This document shows, one piece after another, positions 1 through 8,254 of a stretch of DNA of 39,159 nucleotides. This stretch comes from Prevotella sp. (GTDB taxonomy: Bacteria; Bacteroidota; Bacteroidia; Bacteroidales; Bacteroidaceae). The position numbers and the translations under genes are program-made. Numbering within the stretch: position 1 is the stretch's first letter; each line of letters starts with the position of its first letter. The DNA lies in assembly GCA_024681705.1 (NCBI GenBank), contig JAILAI010000251.1, positions 1-39,159 on the forward strand, read 5' to 3'. The notes below the pieces were generated by a model. The model made no database searches and was not told the origin of the DNA. It worked only from the letters and a program-made list of their open reading frames with translations.

Positions 1-2
1 GC

Positions 3-1010
3 ATGGCTGAAAATTATACGAACAAAGATCAACAACAGAAAGAAGTAGTTGAGAATATGGAAGAGATAAACGACAAGACGACTTCTGCACGCTGGGGCAT
101 TCTGTATTGTCCTCGCCGAGACATCTTCTTTCCCCAAAAACGCTGGGAGAAAATTGAGAAGGTACTTGAATCACGGGGTGTGCACTACGACAAAGTGCAG
201 AGTGAAAATACAGAGAGCGTTGAGCGACTCTGCAACATGCTCATCAACAATGGCTACAAAACCATTATTATTGTTGGTGGTGACTCTGCTCTCAACGATG
301 CCGTCAACTGTCTGATGCAAGCACCATCCAACGTGCGGGAGCAAATTGCCCTCGGCGTCATTCCGAACGGAGTGATGAACGATTTCGCACGCTATTGGGA
401 ATTCGATGAAGACAATGTGGAGCAGACGGTCGACTGGTTGCTCAAACGCCGCGTGAGGAAAATAGACCTGGGTCGCATACGCTATGTCAATAAGAAAGGT
501 GAGCATTGTCATCGCTATTTCCTCAACTGTATCAACATCGGCCTTGTAGCTGCCGTCATGAACCTCCGTCGACAAACCCGTCGAATCTTCGGTTCACGCA
601 CATTGTCGTTCATCATGTCGTTCCTACTGATGATATTCCAACGCCTTGAATATAAGATGCACTTGAAAATCAATTCCGACACGGTGAAGAAGCGCATCAT
701 GACCGTATGTATCGGTAGTGCACGTGGCTATGGACAAACCCCTAATGCGGTACCCTATAACGGAATGCTCGACGTCTCAGTAGTTTGCAATGCAGCTACC
801 GTTTCGCAACTTATACAAGGTTTCCACCTATTGTTCACCGGCAAATTCCTTAACCATCGGAGCGTGCATCCTTACCGAACGCAAGAGGTGCAGGTGATAG
901 AGGCCGCCCATGCTATGATAGGTGTAGACGGAAGACTCATGAACACACCCGTAGGAGAGTTCCGCATCACAATCGAACAGGAAGTCATCAATTTCCTCAT
1001 CCCGACGTGA
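3..1010 (+). CDS. Diacylglycerol kinase / YegS-type lipid kinase family protein
   Basis: Predicted cytosolic or membrane-associated lipid kinase of the DAGK catalytic family, which phosphorylates diacylglycerol or related lipids. Seen: an N-terminal nucleotide-binding half with VGGDSALNDA at residues 91-100 and GVIPNGVMNDFAR at 118-130, matching the two glycine-rich family motifs (usually GGDGT and GTxND). The 335-residue length suits the family. Odd: the second Gly of GGDG is Ser and the Thr of GTxND is replaced, so activity is not certain. The ATG lies two bases inside the window edge, so an upstream start cannot be excluded; Met19 (position 57) is a shorter alternative, and the charged, low-complexity first 28 residues precede the conserved part (from WGILYCPRRD). 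The next gene follows after 54 bases on the same strand and may be cotranscribed. Confidence 0.8.
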   Translation: MAENYTNKDQQQKEVVENMEEINDKTTSARWGILYCPRRDIFFPQKRWEKIEKVLESRGVHYDKVQSENTESVERLCNMLINNGYKTIIIVGGDSALNDAVNCLMQAPSNVREQIALGVIPNGVMNDFARYWEFDEDNVEQTVDWLLKRRVRKIDLGRIRYVNKKGEHCHRYFLNCINIGLVAAVMNLRRQTRRIFGSRTLSFIMSFLLMIFQRLEYKMHLKINSDTVKKRIMTVCIGSARGYGQTPNAVPYNGMLDVSVVCNAATVSQLIQGFHLLFTGKFLNHRSVHPYRTQEVQVIEAAHAMIGVDGRLMNTPVGEFRITIEQEVINFLIPT

Positions 1011-1064
1011 TACCTCTACCCTACTATTATTGATCAAAAAGCATATTTACTAAATTCAAAAGTT

Positions 1065-2054
1065 ATGACACAGTCACCACTTAAAGTTGGTATTATCGGT
1101 ACCGGATGGATAGCCGAAAAAGCAGCTATTACGCTGAACGGACATAAAGACTTGGCTTGTGTGGCCGTTGGTTCCAGAACACTAGAAAAAGGCCAGGAGT
1201 TTGCCAAGAAATGGAACATCCCCAAAGCGTATGGTTCATATAGCGAACTGATTGCCGACGAGGATGTTGATCTCGTTTACGTGGGAACTCCCCACTCTCA
1301 TCATTTCGATGTTACTATGGAGGCATTGGAAAACGGCAAACCTTGCCTCGTGGAAAAGGCTTTCATGGCTAACTATAAACAAAGTAAGGCTGTTGTTGAC
1401 CTTGCACGTAGTAAGAAGGTGTTTTTGGCAGAAGCCATTTGGACGCGATACCAACCCATCGTACCGCTCATCCGTTCACTGATGGTGGAAGGAAGAATCG
1501 GAACGCCGCGACTCATCACGGCTACACTTGGATACAGCATGGGAAACAAAGAGCGAATCATGAGACCCGACCTCTGCGGCGGAGCACTGCTCGACTTAGG
1601 TGTCTACGGTATCAATTTCGTAAGAATGTTCTGGCCTTCAACCATTATCAATACCGAATCACAATGTGTTAAATCGGACACAGGGATGGACCTTACCAAT
1701 GCCATCTCATTCGTCTTCGAAGACGGAATGCTGGCTAACATCCAATCGTCAGCTTGTTGTGTAGGACATAACGAAGGAATCATTGCCGGAACTGAAGGGT
1801 CGCTGGTGGTCGATAACATCAATAATCCTCAGACATTACGTATCTACGGACCCGACCGAAAGTTTATTGAGGAGATTCGAGTACCTCAGCAGATTACAGG
1901 TTATGAATACCAATTCCTAGCCTGTCGTCAGGCATTAGCTGAAGGGCTTACTGAAACACACTACATGCCGCTCGACGAAACACTTGCCGTCATGAAGATA
2001 ATGGATGACCTGCGATTCAAATGGGGCGTGCATTATCCCATGGACGACGAATAG
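1065..2054 (+). CDS. Gfo/Idh/MocA family NAD(P)-dependent oxidoreductase
   Basis: Soluble dehydrogenase of the Gfo/Idh/MocA family, acting on a sugar or related polyol; the substrate cannot be told from sequence. Seen: an N-terminal Rossmann fold starting with GIIGTGWIA (residues 9-17), VGTPHSHH near residues 73-80, then EKAF at 97-100 where many members have EKP, and EAIWTRYQP at about 123-131, which is typical of the dimeric dihydrodiol dehydrogenase-like branch. The C-terminal half (from about residue 130) is the family's alpha/beta substrate domain with GGALLDLGVYGINF. Length 329 is normal. It lies 54 bases after the lipid kinase-like gene and ends about 40 bases before a hairpin terminator, so the two genes probably form the end of one transcript. 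The Lys of EKAF is the usual catalytic-site lysine. Confidence 0.85.
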   Translation: MTQSPLKVGIIGTGWIAEKAAITLNGHKDLACVAVGSRTLEKGQEFAKKWNIPKAYGSYSELIADEDVDLVYVGTPHSHHFDVTMEALENGKPCLVEKAFMANYKQSKAVVDLARSKKVFLAEAIWTRYQPIVPLIRSLMVEGRIGTPRLITATLGYSMGNKERIMRPDLCGGALLDLGVYGINFVRMFWPSTIINTESQCVKSDTGMDLTNAISFVFEDGMLANIQSSACCVGHNEGIIAGTEGSLVVDNINNPQTLRIYGPDRKFIEEIRVPQQITGYEYQFLACRQALAEGLTETHYMPLDETLAVMKIMDDLRFKWGVHYPMDDE

Positions 2055-2092
2055 TTCAAACGACAATTTCCATAGAAAAACAATCACCCCCA

Positions 2093-2135
2093 AAGCCTTC
2101 TCCACATACATAATGGAGGAGGCTTCATTTGTTTT
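2093..2135 (+). terminator. Rho-independent terminator after the oxidoreductase gene
   Basis: An 11-bp stem (AAGCCTTCTCC at 2093-2103 with GGAGGAGGCTT at 2115-2125, one G-T pair) with an 11-base loop is followed by a T-rich tail (catttgttttt). Confidence 0.75.
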
Positions 2136-2220
2136 TGAAGAAGAAAGAATGAATTTAATGGTTGATGATGGCAAAAAAGCGTGAAAAAGTACCTTTTCTG
2201 CAAAAAACATGATAAAAAGT

Positions 2221-2251
2221 TTTGTCATGAGACGAAAAATGTGTACTTTTG
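2221..2251 (+). promoter_or_regulatory. Bacteroidota-type promoter of the glycogen operon
   Basis: A -33 element TTTG (2221-2224) and a perfect -7 element TACTTTTG (2244-2251, consensus TAnnTTTG) are 19 bases apart, the usual spacing for the primary sigma factor of Bacteroidota. Transcription should begin near 2258. Confidence 0.8.
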
Positions 2252-2356
2252 AAGAGCAAAAGAAAAACCTACAGTTGTGCCTCAAAACTCAACTTGTTGT
2301 TTTATCATTTAATCTAACGAACTATCATAAATAATCAAGAACCTAAAAAAATATCT

Positions 2357-4303
2357 ATGAGTTATCTGCGATTTGAGAAAGCTCTGATGACGAACCTTGA
2401 GGAGTCGTTGGGTCGCGAATTGATTCGTACCAACCGCTCAGGAGCGTACAGCAGCAGCACCATCGTAGACTGTAACACGCGCAAGTATCACGGCTTGCTC
2501 GTGGTTCCCGTTCCTGAAATAGACGACGAGAACCATGTGCTGTTGTCTTCGCTCGATACTACGGTCATACAGCATGGTGCTGAATTCAACCTGGGTCTCC
2601 ACAAGTATCAGGGCAACAACTACAGTCCTAAAGGCCACAAGTACATTCGAGAGTTTGACTGTGGCAAAGTTCCAACAACAATCTATCGCGTGGGTGGCGT
2701 CATCCTGAAGAAGGAAGTAGTGTTTCAGCACTACGAAGACCGCATCCTCATCCGCTACACACTCGAAGATGCTCACTCGGCCACTACGCTTCGTTTCCGT
2801 CCGTTCCTGGCATTCCGTTCGGTAAGACAGTTCACCCACGAGAATGGCGTTGCCAGTCGTGAGTATAGTGAAGTGGATAATGGTATCAAGACTTGCATGT
2901 ATGCCGGATACCCCGACCTTTACATGCAGTTCTCGAAGAAGAATCAGTTCCATTTCCAACCCGACTGGTATCGTGGTGTAGAATACCCGAAGGAACAAGA
3001 GCGTGGCTACGCTTCCAACGAAGACCTCTACGTTCCCGGATATTTCGAGATGGACATCAAGAAAGGCGAAAGCATCGTCTTCGCTGGCAGCACCAGTAAG
3101 ATTGCAACCCGCAATCTGAAGAAACTATTTGATGAGGAAGTTGCCATGCGTGCACCGCGCGACAATTTCTTTCATTGCTTGGTGAATGCCGCCCATCAGT
3201 TCCACAACCGTGAGGCCAACGACGACCGCTACATTTTGGCCGGTTATCCTTGGTTCAAGTGCCGCGCTCGCGACACCTTCATCGCTTTGCCGGGATTGAC
3301 ACTCGCCATTGAAGAACAAGACTACTTCGAACTGGTGATGAAGACGGCAGAAAAGGAGTTGCGCAATTTCATGGCAGGCAAGCCAGCAGGCAAGATCTAT
3401 GAAATGGAGCAACCCGATGTTCCTCTTTGGGCTATCTGGTCAATACAGCAATATGCCAAGGAAGCTGGCGAAGAGAAATGTCTGAAGATGTATAGCAAAC
3501 TGGTGCGCGACATCGTTGAGTTCATCGAGAAAGGCAAGCATCCTAACCTGACTCTCGAAGAGAACGGATTGGTACGTACAGAGGGACGCGAGAAAGCCGT
3601 AACGTGGATGAACTCCACCGCAAACGGACGTCCGGTAGTACCGCGTACTGGTTATGTCGTCGAATTCAATGCTCTTTGGTACAACGCACTGAAGTTCTGC
3701 GCCAAACTGGCAAGAATGAACAAAGATGAAAAGGCTTCGGAACATCTTGAAAAAATGGCCGAACAGACGAAAGCATCGTTTGTCGATACCTTCTTGAACG
3801 ATTATGGATACCTCTACGACTATGTAGATGGAAACATGATCGACTGGAGCGTACGTCCGAACATGATCTTCGCCGTTGCTCTGGATTACAGTCCTCTGTC
3901 AAACGACCAGAAGAAGAGCGTACTCGACATTTGCACACGCGAACTGCTCACCCCGAAGGGTTTGCGCTCGCTCTCACCAAAGAGTGGCGGCTACAACCCG
4001 ATGTACGTGGGACCGCAGGCCCAGCGCGACTATGCTTACCATCAGGGAACCGCATGGCCTTGGCTCGGCGGATTCTATATGGAAGCATGTCTGAAACTCT
4101 ATAAGCGCACCCGTATCAGCTTCGTTGAGAGGCAGATGGTGGGTTACGAAGATGAGATGATGCTCAACTGCATCGGCACTATTCCCGAGATGTCCGACGG
4201 CAACCCGCCGTTCCGCGCTCGTGGTGCAATGTCGTTTGCCATGAATGTGGCCGAAGTGTTGCGCACGCTCAACATGTTGGAAAAATACACCTATAATAAA
4301 TAA
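2357..4303 (+). CDS. Glycogen debranching enzyme (amylo-alpha-1,6-glucosidase, GH133 type)
   Basis: Cytosolic enzyme that hydrolyses alpha-1,6 branch points in glycogen. Seen: an N-terminal domain of the bacterial/archaeal debranching type with RTNRSGAYSSST and NTRKYHGLLV in the first 50 residues, and a C-terminal (alpha/alpha)6 catalytic domain with GYPWF at 296-300, RDTFIALPG at 305-313 and HQGTAWPWLGGFY at 562-574. Length 648 is typical of the Bacteroides and archaeal type. It is the first gene of a three-gene unit with its own promoter (2221-2251), followed 12 bases later by a glycogen-synthase-like glycosyltransferase and then a GH57 protein. From memory, B. thetaiotaomicron carries the same trio (around BT_4303-4305). 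No internal disruption is seen. Confidence 0.92.
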   Translation: MSYLRFEKALMTNLEESLGRELIRTNRSGAYSSSTIVDCNTRKYHGLLVVPVPEIDDENHVLLSSLDTTVIQHGAEFNLGLHKYQGNNYSPKGHKYIREFDCGKVPTTIYRVGGVILKKEVVFQHYEDRILIRYTLEDAHSATTLRFRPFLAFRSVRQFTHENGVASREYSEVDNGIKTCMYAGYPDLYMQFSKKNQFHFQPDWYRGVEYPKEQERGYASNEDLYVPGYFEMDIKKGESIVFAGSTSKIATRNLKKLFDEEVAMRAPRDNFFHCLVNAAHQFHNREANDDRYILAGYPWFKCRARDTFIALPGLTLAIEEQDYFELVMKTAEKELRNFMAGKPAGKIYEMEQPDVPLWAIWSIQQYAKEAGEEKCLKMYSKLVRDIVEFIEKGKHPNLTLEENGLVRTEGREKAVTWMNSTANGRPVVPRTGYVVEFNALWYNALKFCAKLARMNKDEKASEHLEKMAEQTKASFVDTFLNDYGYLYDYVDGNMIDWSVRPNMIFAVALDYSPLSNDQKKSVLDICTRELLTPKGLRSLSPKSGGYNPMYVGPQAQRDYAYHQGTAWPWLGGFYMEACLKLYKRTRISFVERQMVGYEDEMMLNCIGTIPEMSDGNPPFRARGAMSFAMNVAEVLRTLNMLEKYTYNK

Positions 4304-4308
4304 GGAGG
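4302..4308 (+). promoter_or_regulatory. Strong Shine-Dalgarno sequence for the glycosyltransferase
   Basis: AAGGAGG begins inside the stop codon of the debranching enzyme and ends 7 bases before the ATG at 4316. A full anti-SD match is uncommon in this phylum, where most genes lack one, and it may keep the two proteins translated in proportion. Confidence 0.6.
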
Positions 4309-4315
4309 CGAGACA

Positions 4316-5584
4316 ATGAAAGTTTTAATGTTTGGATGGGAGTATCCTCCTCATGTATTCGGCGGACTCGCCACAGCCAATTACGGCATCTCTGAAGGAC
4401 TGAAGGCACAAGGCGACATCGATATTGCACTCTGTCTGCCCCACCCCTTTGGCGACGAAGAACAGCATGCTGCCCGCATCATAGCCATGAACGCAGTGCC
4501 TATTGCTTGGCGCGAAGTCGATCGCGACTACGTTCAGCAACGCGTGGGCAACATTATGGACCCTGACTATTACTATCAGCTCCGTGAGCATATCTATGCC
4601 GACTTCAACTATATGAATGTGAACGACCTCGGTTGCATGGAGTTTGCTGGAGGCTATCCGAGCAACCTTCACGAGGAAATCAACAACTACTCGGTGATTG
4701 CTGGTGTAGTTGCACGAACAGAAGAATTCGACATCATTCACGCTCACGACTGGCTGACTTATCCCGCAGGTATTCATGCTAAGAACGTTAGTGGAAAACC
4801 ACTCTGCATACACGTTCATGCAACCGACTTCGACCGCTCTCGCGGTAAAGTCAACCCGACGGTCTACGGTATAGAGAAAGACGGTATGGACAATGCCGAT
4901 TGCATCATGTGCGTATCGGAGCTCACCCGTCAGACAGTCATCAACCACTACCATCAGGATCCGCGCAAGTGCTTCACGGTTCATAATGCCGTTTATCCTC
5001 TGCGCCAGGAACTTCAGGACATTCCTCGTCCCGATCATACAGGTAAGGAGAAAGTGGTTACTTTCCTTGGTCGAATCACCATGCAGAAAGGTCCTGAATA
5101 CTTTGTAGAAGCAGCCAACATGGTGCTTCACCGCACCCGCAACGTTCGTTTCTGCTTCGCTGGTAGCGGAGACATGATGGAAGCTATGATTTATCTGGCA
5201 GCTCAACGTGGCATTGCCGACCGTTTCCACTTCCCTGGATTCATGCGCGGCAAGCAAGTATACGAATGCTTGAAAGACTCTGATGTATACGTTATGCCAT
5301 CGGTTTCTGAACCCTTCGGTATCTCTCCTCTCGAAGCTATGCAATGTGGAACTCCATCGATTATCTCGAAACAATCGGGATGCGCTGAGATTCTGAACAA
5401 CTGTATCAAGGTTGACTACTGGGACATTCACGCCCTTGCCGACGCTATGTATAGCATCTGCACCAACGAAAGCCTCTTCAAGTATTTGCAAGAAGAAGGA
5501 AAGAAGGAAGTAGATCAGATTACTTGGGTGAAGGTGGGAACCTGGATTCGCACGCTTTATCGCAGAACCCTTGGATGGGAATAA
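4316..5584 (+). CDS. GT4-type glycosyltransferase, glycogen-synthase-like
   Basis: Predicted cytosolic glucosyltransferase that extends alpha-1,4-glucan chains; inferred from fold and operon. Seen: a GT-B protein with an N-terminal MKVLMFGWEYPPHVFGGL start (the donor-loop Gly-Gly at residues 16-17), DIIHAHDWL near 140, a C-terminal nucleotide-sugar domain with VVTFLGRITMQKG, and the E-x7-E pair E332 and E340 in SEPFGISPLEAM. Length 422 is shorter than E. coli GlgA (about 477) and matches the version found next to debranching enzyme in Bacteroides. The start is fixed by the strong ribosome-binding site just upstream. A role in another alpha-glucan cannot be excluded, but flanking debranching and GH57 genes make glycogen the best reading. 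Confidence 0.85.
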   Translation: MKVLMFGWEYPPHVFGGLATANYGISEGLKAQGDIDIALCLPHPFGDEEQHAARIIAMNAVPIAWREVDRDYVQQRVGNIMDPDYYYQLREHIYADFNYMNVNDLGCMEFAGGYPSNLHEEINNYSVIAGVVARTEEFDIIHAHDWLTYPAGIHAKNVSGKPLCIHVHATDFDRSRGKVNPTVYGIEKDGMDNADCIMCVSELTRQTVINHYHQDPRKCFTVHNAVYPLRQELQDIPRPDHTGKEKVVTFLGRITMQKGPEYFVEAANMVLHRTRNVRFCFAGSGDMMEAMIYLAAQRGIADRFHFPGFMRGKQVYECLKDSDVYVMPSVSEPFGISPLEAMQCGTPSIISKQSGCAEILNNCIKVDYWDIHALADAMYSICTNESLFKYLQEEGKKEVDQITWVKVGTWIRTLYRRTLGWE

Positions 5585-5674
5585 ACTCATCTACGTCTGG
5601 CAAGAAAACAACAGAATTGTCAATAGTATAAAACAAACAACAACCATCAAGACCCGTTGCTTCCTAAGTGGTCT

Positions 5675-5688
5675 TCTCCCACGGGAGA
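5675..5688 (+). repeat. Small hairpin between glycosyltransferase and GH57 genes
   Basis: TCTCC (5675-5679) and GGAGA (5684-5688) enclose the tetraloop CACG in the 123-base gap. A GGAG ribosome-binding site (5697-5700) follows, 7 bases before the ATG at 5708. The hairpin is short, and there is no T-run, so it is more likely an mRNA-processing or translation feature than a terminator. Confidence 0.3.
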
Positions 5689-5707
5689 TTAGAGAGGGAG
5701 CTTCATT

Positions 5708-7099
5708 ATGAAAACAATTTGCTTATATTTTGAAATACATCAGATTATCCATCTGAAGCGCTACCGTTTCTTTGACATCGGTACCGATCATTATTATTAC
5801 GACGACTATGAGAACGAACGTAGCATCACCGACATTGCTGAGCGTTCTTATATGCCCGCCCTGAATGCCTTCGAACAAATGATTCAGGAGAATGGCAAAA
5901 GCTTCAAGCTGGCTTTCAGCCTCTCTGGTACGGGTATCGAGCAGCTTGAGATGCACGCTCCCCAGGTGCTTGAGAAGTTGCAGAAACTGAACGAAACCGG
6001 ATGTGTAGAATTCCTTGCAGAGCCCTATAGTCACGGTCTTTCAGCACTCGCCAACGAGGATAGTTTTGCTGCTGACGTGAAGAAGCAGGCAGCCAAGATT
6101 GAAGAATACTTTGGCAAAAAACCAACCGTCCTTCGCAACTCCTCACTGATCTATAGCGACGATATTGGTGCACAAGCTGCCGCACTGGGTTTCAAGGGTA
6201 TGCTTACCGAAGGTGCAAAGCACGTCCTCGGATGGAAATCGCCCCACTATGTCTACAATTGCGCTTTGGCTCCAAGCCTGAAGCTGTTGTTGCGCGATGT
6301 TGAACTTTCCGACGACATCTCACTTCGCTTCAACGATTCAGAGTGGGACGGATACCCACTATTCGCCGATAGCTACATCCAGCGCATTGCCAACTTCCCC
6401 GAAGAAGAGCAGGTCATCAACATCTTCATGGAACTTTCTGCACTTGGAATTGCACAGCCCCTCTCGAGCAATATCCTCGAGTTCATCAAGGCTCTGCCCG
6501 CTTGTGCTAAGGAGAAAGGCATCACCTTCTCTACCCCATCTGAAATCATCAGTAAGATGAAGAGTGTGGGCAACCTCGAAGTTCCCGACACATTGTCTTG
6601 GGTAGACGAAGAGCGCGACGTCAGTTGCTGGCTCGGAAACCCGATGCAACGTGAAGCCTTCAACAAGCTCTATAGTGTTGCCGACCGTCTGCGCATTGCC
6701 AACGATCCCCGCATCAATCAAGACTGGGATTATCTGCAGGCATCTAACAACTTCCGCTTCATGACTACGAAGCCTTCGAATGTTGGACTTGATCGCGGCA
6801 TCTACAGCTCTCCCTTCGATGCTTTCACCAACTACATGAACATCTTGGGCGACTTCATCAGCCGTGTGCGCAGCCTCTATCCCGAGGACATCGACAATGA
6901 TGAACTGAACGCATTGCTCACCACCATCCGCAATCAGGGTGATGAGATTGCCATGAAGGACAAGGAAATTGTTCGTCTGCAAGCAAAGGTTGAGAAAATG
7001 CAAGCCGCTGAAGACAAGCTGAAAGCCAAGATTGACAAAGCTGCCGACAAGAAAGCAGCACCCAAGAAGGCTGCAGCCCCTAAAGCCGCAAAGAAATAG
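5708..7099 (+). CDS. GH57 family protein, alpha-amylase-like, with altered catalytic region
   Basis: Belongs by sequence to the GH57 alpha-amylase group of Bacteroidota. Seen: an N-terminal CLYFEIHQIIHLKRYRFFDIG (usual form has HQP), LAEPYSHGLSAL near 103-114, and LTEGAKHVLGWKSPHYVY at 166-183 that keeps the presumed nucleophile E168. The stretch FMELSALGIAQP at 240-251 aligns without gaps to the usual FMDYETFGEHQW, so the general acid/base Asp is Glu242 and the EHQW residues are lost. The last 60 residues are a predicted coiled coil (about 404-440) and a Lys/Ala/Pro-rich basic tail (441-463). Known: GH57 includes alpha-amylase-like homologues with changed catalytic residues. Inferred: it may bind or organise glycogen rather than cut it. 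Third gene of the glycogen unit. Confidence 0.85.
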   Translation: MKTICLYFEIHQIIHLKRYRFFDIGTDHYYYDDYENERSITDIAERSYMPALNAFEQMIQENGKSFKLAFSLSGTGIEQLEMHAPQVLEKLQKLNETGCVEFLAEPYSHGLSALANEDSFAADVKKQAAKIEEYFGKKPTVLRNSSLIYSDDIGAQAAALGFKGMLTEGAKHVLGWKSPHYVYNCALAPSLKLLLRDVELSDDISLRFNDSEWDGYPLFADSYIQRIANFPEEEQVINIFMELSALGIAQPLSSNILEFIKALPACAKEKGITFSTPSEIISKMKSVGNLEVPDTLSWVDEERDVSCWLGNPMQREAFNKLYSVADRLRIANDPRINQDWDYLQASNNFRFMTTKPSNVGLDRGIYSSPFDAFTNYMNILGDFISRVRSLYPEDIDNDELNALLTTIRNQGDEIAMKDKEIVRLQAKVEKMQAAEDKLKAKIDKAADKKAAPKKAAAPKAAKK

Positions 7100-7124
7100 G
7101 CATTACTAAATTCATAGAATAAGA

Positions 7125-7166
7125 AAAACCGTGATTGTATTGAATACTTTCACGGTTTTCCTTTTA
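7125..7166 (+). terminator. Terminator of the glycogen operon
   Basis: A 10-bp perfect stem (AAAACCGTGA at 7125-7134 with TCACGGTTTT at 7150-7159) with a 15-base loop is followed by ccttttaag. The A-run on the left arm gives it partial bidirectional character. Confidence 0.8.
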
Positions 7167-7226
7167 AGTATAGGCTTTGTTTGAACTTGTTGGGTGAAAA
7201 CAAATTAAAATTACCGATATTTAGGT

Positions 7227-7258
7227 ATTTCAGATTTACCGAAAATGGTATACATTTG
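7227..7258 (+). promoter_or_regulatory. Promoter of the methyltransferase gene
   Basis: The -7 element TACATTTG (7251-7258) is a perfect TAnnTTTG match; the -33 region (attt at 7227-7230) is weak. A start of transcription near 7265 puts only about 15 bases ahead of the ATG at 7280 and rules out the longer frame that begins at 7181. Confidence 0.6.
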
Positions 7259-7279
7259 CACAAAAATAAATTGAGCAAT

Positions 7280-7942
7280 ATGCAAGACAAAATTAAAACT
7301 TCCTATCATCAAACCAAGAATATCTATGACGATGTCCTAACTAGAAATAAATGGTGGAGTCGCCTTTACATGAATGTATTCTGGGGTGGTATCGACGACA
7401 ATGAGATTGCAAGAAGGGTTCTTGACTACGTTCCGAATGAATTCAGTGGTAAACTACTGGACATTCCCGTAGGTACAGGTATCTTTACTTTCGAGAAATA
7501 CGGCGCTATGAAAAACGCAAATATCACGTGCGTTGACTACAGCTACGACATGTTGGAACAAGCAAAAGTTCGTTTCCGAAAGAACAATCTCACTCATGTA
7601 AAGACAATGCAAGGAGATGTGGGCCAATTACCTTTTGCTTCTGAAGAATTCGACATTGTCTTGAGTATGAACGGTTTTCACGCTTTCCCTGATAAAGAAA
7701 AGGCTTATGCTGAGGTTCACCGAGTATTAAAATCTGGCGGATTGTTCATTGCTTGCTTCTATATCAAGGGTGAGTCGAAGATTTCAGATTGGCTTGTCAA
7801 CACCATTCTTGCAAGAAAAGGATGGTTCACCCCACCTTTCGAAACTAGTCAACAATTGCACCAAAGACTCGAGCGGGAGTACAACGTTCTTGAATTTCAT
7901 GTTGATGGTTCTATGGTTTACTTTAATGCGCAGAAAAAATAA
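7280..7942 (+). CDS. Class I SAM-dependent methyltransferase
   Basis: Cytosolic methyltransferase of the Methyltransf_11 (UbiE-like) group; substrate unknown. Seen: motif I LLDIPVGTGIF at residues 59-69, the acidic residue of motif II in VDYSYDML at 85-92, GDVGQLPFASEEFDIVLSMNGFHAFPD around 112-138 and the LKSGG turn near 152. Length 220. The frame is open back to 7181 (253 codons), but the extra 33 codons have no family similarity and overlap the -7 promoter element at 7251-7258, so I start at Met34, ATG at 7280. It stands alone between the glycogen terminator and a gene-free stretch. Similar small methyltransferases occur in menaquinone, lipid and tRNA pathways; nothing here chooses between them. 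Confidence 0.8.
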   Translation: MQDKIKTSYHQTKNIYDDVLTRNKWWSRLYMNVFWGGIDDNEIARRVLDYVPNEFSGKLLDIPVGTGIFTFEKYGAMKNANITCVDYSYDMLEQAKVRFRKNNLTHVKTMQGDVGQLPFASEEFDIVLSMNGFHAFPDKEKAYAEVHRVLKSGGLFIACFYIKGESKISDWLVNTILARKGWFTPPFETSQQLHQRLEREYNVLEFHVDGSMVYFNAQKK

Positions 7943-8122
7943 CAGCTATCGAAATGCCATCTTCGAGTAAAATCTAGATGATTTATATGTATTATCAAAA
8001 TCTGCAACTTGAAGATGTGAACTCAGATAAAAAGCATATAACCGTTTTCTTCAAAAAGAAAAAGTCGAAAATCAACTTCACAACTTCACACTCTTGTAAT
8101 ATATTGTGCTTCAATAAGTTAC

Positions 8123-8152
8123 GTGTGAAGTTGCCAAAATTCAACTTCACAC
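8123..8152. repeat. 11-bp perfect inverted repeat with CAACTTCAC units
   Basis: GTGTGAAGTTG (8123-8133) and CAACTTCACAC (8142-8152) enclose 8 bases. The right arm is one of four direct CAACTTCAC copies between 8073 and 8161, so the arm and the direct repeats are the same motif in both orientations. Confidence 0.7.
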
Positions 8153-8227
8153 CAACTTCACGACGATGTTTTCTTATCAAAACTGCCGCTTTTCGAATCG
8201 AATTTCGACGGTTTTGCCTTTCAAACG

Positions 8228-8254
8228 CGCCAATTTTGAAGATTAAAATTGGCG
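8228..8254. repeat. 10-bp perfect hairpin
   Basis: CGCCAATTTT (8228-8237) and AAAATTGGCG (8245-8254) with a 7-base loop. It is downstream of the minus-strand lipoprotein gene but has no clear T-run on that strand, so a terminator role is uncertain. Confidence 0.6.

Larger units (their letters stand above)
2055..2356. other. Intergenic stretch with terminator and promoter
   Basis: About 300 bases without a gene. It holds the terminator at 2093-2135 and the promoter at 2221-2251 for the glycogen operon, with a leader of roughly 100 bases before the ATG at 2357. I see no riboswitch-like fold or small reading frame that I would support. Confidence 0.6.

Noticed and set aside
4325..5590. Minus-strand open frame of 421 codons opposite the glycosyltransferase gene
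   Set aside because: The plus-strand gene has clear GT-B motifs and a strong ribosome-binding site; the antisense product shows no domain or signal and follows from codon bias.
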